A stretch of 9,641 bases of DNA. It comes from JBGAWK01 sp044227665 (GTDB lineage Bacteria > Bacteroidota > Bacteroidia > Chitinophagales > JADIYW01). Below, one piece after another: positions 7,636 to 9,641 of the stretch (its first letter is position 1; every line of letters starts with the position of its first letter). Location of the stretch: contig JBGAWK010000073.1 of NCBI GenBank assembly GCA_044227665.1, positions 1 through 9,641 of the forward strand, written 5' to 3'. A program made the position numbers and the translations under genes. The notes under the pieces were generated by a model that was not told where the DNA came from, did not search any database, and saw only the letters and a list, made by a program, of their open reading frames with translations.

Positions 7636-7666
7636 AAAAAGGGAGTCCTTGAGGACTCCCTTTTTT
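7636..7666. terminator. Strong bidirectional terminator
   Basis: GGGAGTCC (7641-7648), a TTGA loop and GGACTCCC (7653-7660) form a perfect 8-bp stem, extended by A5 on the left pairing with T on the right. The T run on the plus strand ends transcription of the DUF1232 gene, whose stop is five bases before. On the minus strand the A run becomes a T run and ends the SCP2-like gene, whose stop is at 7683. One hairpin thus serves two convergent genes. Confidence 0.93.
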
Positions 7667-7682
7667 ATAGCATATTTTACTT

Positions 7683-8018
7683 TTATGCTTCTATGTCATT
7701 GAACATAGACAAGAATTTGAGCATAGCACCGAGGTTGCTGATTTTTATTTTACCCATCATTACAGCCATTTGCTTATTCACTCTTCCCAATTCTGCATCT
7801 TCAAAATCTGTATCCTGTGCTGAGATGACACAATCTGCATCGCCATTCATTCCCTCGGCTACAGTACATTGTCCATCTACTACTGAAACTGTAAACTGCC
7901 CTCCGTTGTCGCCATCTATATTGAAATGAAAAGTTCCATTCTCTCCAGAGGAAGAGTCTGCCTTAAATCTTTCGGGTAGTGCTAAAATTATTTCTTTAGC
8001 TGTCTGTGGTGTACTCAT
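7683..8018 (-). CDS. SCP2 sterol-binding domain protein (lipid carrier)
   Basis: The 111-residue protein is a stand-alone SCP2 domain, a small fold with a hydrophobic tunnel that binds fatty acyl chains, sterols or other lipids. Typical landmarks are the repeating strands FHFNIDGDNGGQFTVSVVDG (30-49), the stretch DADCVISAQDTDFEDAELGR (60-79), matching the family's D..I..S..DF..L..G, and the helix region MMGKIKISNLGAMLKF (87-102), matching the GK.KI.G....A..L end. The start at 8018 (MSTPQTAKEI) is preferred: an upstream ATG at 8078 would add 20 residues rich in Ile, Lys and Tyr that do not resemble the family, and would lie inside the promoter. There is no signal peptide, so the protein is cytosolic. 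The gene diverges from futalosine hydrolase and converges on the DUF1232 gene. The bound lipid is unknown. Confidence 0.82.
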   Translation of the reverse strand: MSTPQTAKEIILALPERFKADSSSGENGTFHFNIDGDNGGQFTVSVVDGQCTVAEGMNGDADCVISAQDTDFEDAELGRVNKQMAVMMGKIKISNLGAMLKFLSMFNDIEA

Positions 8019-8022
8019 ATTT

Positions 8023-8057
8023 TTTGATATTTTTAGCGAAGATAAAATATACATTTG
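8023..8057 (+). promoter_or_regulatory. Probable promoter of futalosine hydrolase gene
   Basis: TTTG (8023-8026) and TACATTTG (8050-8057) are separated by 23 bases, at the long end of the range used in Bacteroidota. Transcription would start near 8063, leaving a leader of about 58 bases that contains the inverted repeat at 8070-8095. It overlaps the opposing promoter almost completely. Confidence 0.45.
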
Positions 8058-8067
8058 AATTTTGCAA
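8037..8067 (-). promoter_or_regulatory. Probable promoter of the SCP2-like gene
   Basis: Read on the minus strand, TTG (8067-8065) is followed after 20 bases by TATCTTCG (8044-8037), one mismatch from TAnnTTTG. Transcription would start near 8030, about 12 bases before the ATG at 8018. It supports the shorter start over the ATG at 8078. Confidence 0.45.
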
Positions 8068-8069
8068 TA

Positions 8070-8095
8070 TTTTACCAAACAAACGTTTAGTAAAA
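8070..8095. repeat. Inverted repeat between divergent genes, possible operator
   Basis: TTTTACCAAAC (8070-8080) and GTTTAGTAAAA (8085-8095) are reverse complements at 10 of 11 positions, with a 4-base spacer AAAC. The repeat sits just upstream of the minus-strand promoter and inside the predicted leader of the plus-strand gene, the position of an operator for a dimeric regulator. It could also fold as a weak RNA hairpin. No regulator gene is nearby. Confidence 0.4.
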
Positions 8096-8120
8096 TATAA
8101 AATAATTAAAAAAAATATCT

Positions 8121-8801
8121 ATGAAGAAACTGATAGTAGCCGCTGCTCCAATAGAATTAGAGCCTATTCTTAATAAATGGGGTTTAGGAAATGTACCACA
8201 TCAAAATGCAGTAACAGTAAATAATGAACTTCATATTTTATTTACAGGAATGGGAATGATGAATACCGCTGCACATCTCACGCATTACTGTCACTTATTC
8301 CGTCCTGATATTATTATAGAAGCAGGTATTTGCGGTGCTTTCGACAGAAATTTAGATATAGGAGAAGTGGTACATGTAGCCAGTGAGGCTTATGGTGACT
8401 TTGGGGTCGAAGATGGTGACGAATTCAAAGACTTTTTCGACTTAGGCTTTACTACCTCCAAAGAGGATAATTATCGCTACGGAAAACAATATCCAAATCA
8501 TGAATATCAACAATTTATATTTTCCAATAAGCTAAAATCTGTAGATTCCGTAACGGTAAATAAAGTTCATGGAAAAGAGGAATCTATAGCTATAATCATG
8601 GAGAAATATCCAGCATCAATTGAAAATATGGAAGGGCTTGCTGCAATGTATGTTTGTAATATGCTGGATATACCCTGTATCGCTTTCCGTAGTGTATCCA
8701 ACTACGTAGAAAGACGCAATAAAGACAACTGGGATATTCCACTAGCAGTACAACACCTCAATAAAGTGATAGATGATTTTTTGGATTTTATAAATAGATA
8801 A
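8121..8801 (+). CDS. mqnB: Futalosine hydrolase
   Basis: This enzyme removes the base from futalosine to give dehypoxanthine futalosine, a step of the alternative (futalosine) menaquinone pathway; it acts in the cytosol. The 226-residue protein belongs to the nucleoside phosphorylase / MTA-SAH nucleosidase superfamily. Landmarks are MKKLIVAAAPIELEPI at the start, TGMGMMNTA (42-50), EAGICGAF (67-74), YGDFGVEDGDEF (91-102), the ribose-binding NME motif (169-171), and FRSVSNYVERRNKDNW (199-214), which is typical of futalosine hydrolases and separates them from MTA nucleosidases. The N204 in place of the nucleosidase catalytic aspartate is normal for this branch. The length fits the family (about 200-230). 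It is transcribed alone, diverging from the SCP2-like gene, and no strong terminator is visible after its stop. No other mqn gene is in the window. Confidence 0.92.
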   Translation: MKKLIVAAAPIELEPILNKWGLGNVPHQNAVTVNNELHILFTGMGMMNTAAHLTHYCHLFRPDIIIEAGICGAFDRNLDIGEVVHVASEAYGDFGVEDGDEFKDFFDLGFTTSKEDNYRYGKQYPNHEYQQFIFSNKLKSVDSVTVNKVHGKEESIAIIMEKYPASIENMEGLAAMYVCNMLDIPCIAFRSVSNYVERRNKDNWDIPLAVQHLNKVIDDFLDFINR

Positions 8802-8901
8802 AATGACACATCCTATGCTACCACAGTATGTTGTGCGCAACCATAGACGACAGTTCACAGCTTGATAATCTGCCCAAAACTAACTACCTTCACTGACAAT
8901 T

Positions 8902-9492
8902 ATGGCAGAAAAAAACGACTTGCTAAATAGAATGACTTGTCAGTTCCTGATACTATTTCTTTAGTTATTCCATCAGGGAAGCTTTTGGATGATGAAACAC
9001 AAAGATGGATGAACTCATTCTATGGATACCTCAGGAAACGATTAGGTGGAGAAATAACAAAAGAACACGAATTAGTGTTAGCCTACTTGCTCAAAGCAGA
9101 GCGACTAAATCAAAAGCGACTTTATACAATCTTGTTAAGTCCAAGCAACAACCTACTTTGATGTTCTTTATGACTTAAAACAATCAGGACTTGTCAAAGA
9201 GCATCCTACAGCGAGTTCGGAACAAACCCTTGTTTATGTATTAGACAAAGACTTGACAATAGTTGACTTCTTAAAACAAATTGAAAAGCAAACGGGAAAA
9301 TCATTGGCTGGTTTGGATGATACACATAAAAGAGTATTAAATATTGTTTATAGGTATGACCACTACAACAATCAATCTATAAAGCCAAACGTAATTACGC
9401 CTGAGTTGTATTCTCAACTTCACGGCAAAGAAATTGTACCAACGACGTATGAGAGTTTAGGGTACATGGCTGTAAAAATAGAACAGTTATAA
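8902..9492 (+). pseudogene. Frameshifted gene with a winged-helix-like segment, function unknown
   Basis: Three reading-frame pieces fit together into one protein of roughly 195 residues. The first starts at ATG 8902 (MAEKNDLLNRMT). The text moves to another frame near 8937 and reads LSVPDTISLVIPSGKLLDDE onward to HELVLAYLLKAERLNQKRLY (about 8937-9130). Between 9133 and 9160 it moves back to the first frame and reads VQATTYFDVLYDLKQSGLVK, then TLVYVLDKDL, and continues to a TAA at 9490-9492. The segment from ITKEHELVLAYLLKA to LKQSGLV has the spacing of a winged helix-turn-helix: a helix, a recognition-helix-like VQATTYFDVLYDL, then SGLV and a wing-like TLVYVLD. I do not recognise the family; a regulator or an ATPase with a C-terminal DNA-binding domain is possible. 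Each break needs only a 1-base change, so sequencing error is an alternative to real decay. The C-terminus may be cut by the IS element that follows. Confidence 0.5.
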
Positions 9493-9641
9493 AATCAAAA
9501 AATTCATAACTTAAACAAAAAAAGCAGACAATGAAGCGATCAAAATTCACGGAGGCACAGATTATAAAGATACTACAAGATCTGTCGTCAGGTACAAAAA
9601 TCAGCGATTTAGCACGCAAGTACAGTATTAGCGAAGCCACT
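9493..9641 (+). mobile_element. Left part of an IS3-family insertion sequence
   Basis: The OrfA start at 9531 shows that an IS3-family element enters here and continues past the window. IS3-family elements usually begin within about 30-70 bases before OrfA, so the boundary at 9493 is a minimum estimate. No terminal repeat can be named with only one end visible; a TG-starting candidate is TGTAAAAATAG at 9471, which would place the edge inside the last codons of the broken gene. Confidence 0.6.
9531..9641 (+). CDS. IS3-family transposase OrfA (partial, runs off the window)
   Basis: The first 37 codons from ATG 9531 read MKRSKFTEAQIIKILQDLSS and continue through GTKISDLARKYSISEAT to the window edge. 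This matches the helix-turn-helix start of IS3-family OrfA proteins (HTH_Tnp_1; typical form KRSKFTE.QI...L.....G....E..RKYGIS.ATFY.WK). OrfA binds the ends of the element and in this family is extended by programmed frameshifting into the OrfAB transposase; that part lies outside the window. The ATG follows the broken winged-helix gene by 38 bases, so the left end of the element must lie in that spacer or in the end of the broken gene. Confidence 0.88.
   Translation, partial: MKRSKFTEAQIIKILQDLSSGTKISDLARKYSISEAT

Noticed and set aside
8018..8078. Longer N-terminus for the SCP2-like protein starting at 8078
   Set aside because: The extra 20 residues do not look like the family, and the region overlaps the predicted promoter and its start site.
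8730..8740. Asn204 in futalosine hydrolase where MTA nucleosidases have a catalytic Asp
   Set aside because: SNYVE..N.DNW is the usual form in futalosine hydrolases, so this is not a lost active site.
8827..8845. Imperfect hairpin around TGTTGTGCGCAACCAT, reminiscent of recombination-site cores
   Set aside because: There is only one copy, the stem is short with a bulge, and no integrase gene is in view, so a cassette site or attachment site is not supported.

Overview
This is an AT-rich chromosomal segment from a member of the Bacteroidota. Four things point there: SecA is about 1,100 residues with an extended preprotein cross-linking region; the outer-membrane proteins are Bacteroidota-type; several upstream regions carry the phylum's TTTG / TAnnTTTG promoter pattern; and most starts lack a Shine-Dalgarno sequence. 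The mevalonate-pathway pair together with futalosine hydrolase narrows the lineage somewhat, but I cannot name a genus.

Layout. Minus strand, 49-3567: secA, followed after 12 bases by a 59-codon secreted mini-ORF that resembles the start of a larger envelope protein. Plus strand, 3727-5735: diphosphomevalonate decarboxylase and a GHMP kinase (probable mevalonate kinase) overlapping by ATGA. These two diverge from secA across a 159-base spacer with a good promoter match in each direction. 5736-6262: no intact gene, but clear remains of a TonB-dependent outer-membrane receptor (one N-terminal piece, one C-terminal piece, frameshifts and a visible 7-bp duplication). Minus strand, 6309-7049: an outer-membrane beta-barrel protein with its own terminator. 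Plus strand, 7227-7631: a DUF1232/YkvA-like protein. A strong bidirectional terminator separates it from a minus-strand SCP2-type lipid-carrier protein (7683-8018). Plus strand, 8121-8801: futalosine hydrolase of the menaquinone pathway, diverging from the SCP2 gene across a region with overlapping promoters and an inverted repeat. 8902-9492: a frameshifted gene with a winged-helix-like middle. From 9531 to the window edge: the start of an IS3-family OrfA.

The intact genes are core functions: protein export, isoprenoid precursor synthesis, a menaquinone step and envelope proteins. Isoprenoid precursors feed the side chain of menaquinone, so the mevalonate genes and mqnB are distantly linked in metabolism, but nothing shows co-regulation. 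The more unusual material lies between the housekeeping genes: two decayed genes, an insertion sequence, a probable leaderless start on the decarboxylase gene, and a compact divergent control region. I see no CRISPR array, rRNA, tRNA or recognisable defence system, and I found no clear undescribed system.
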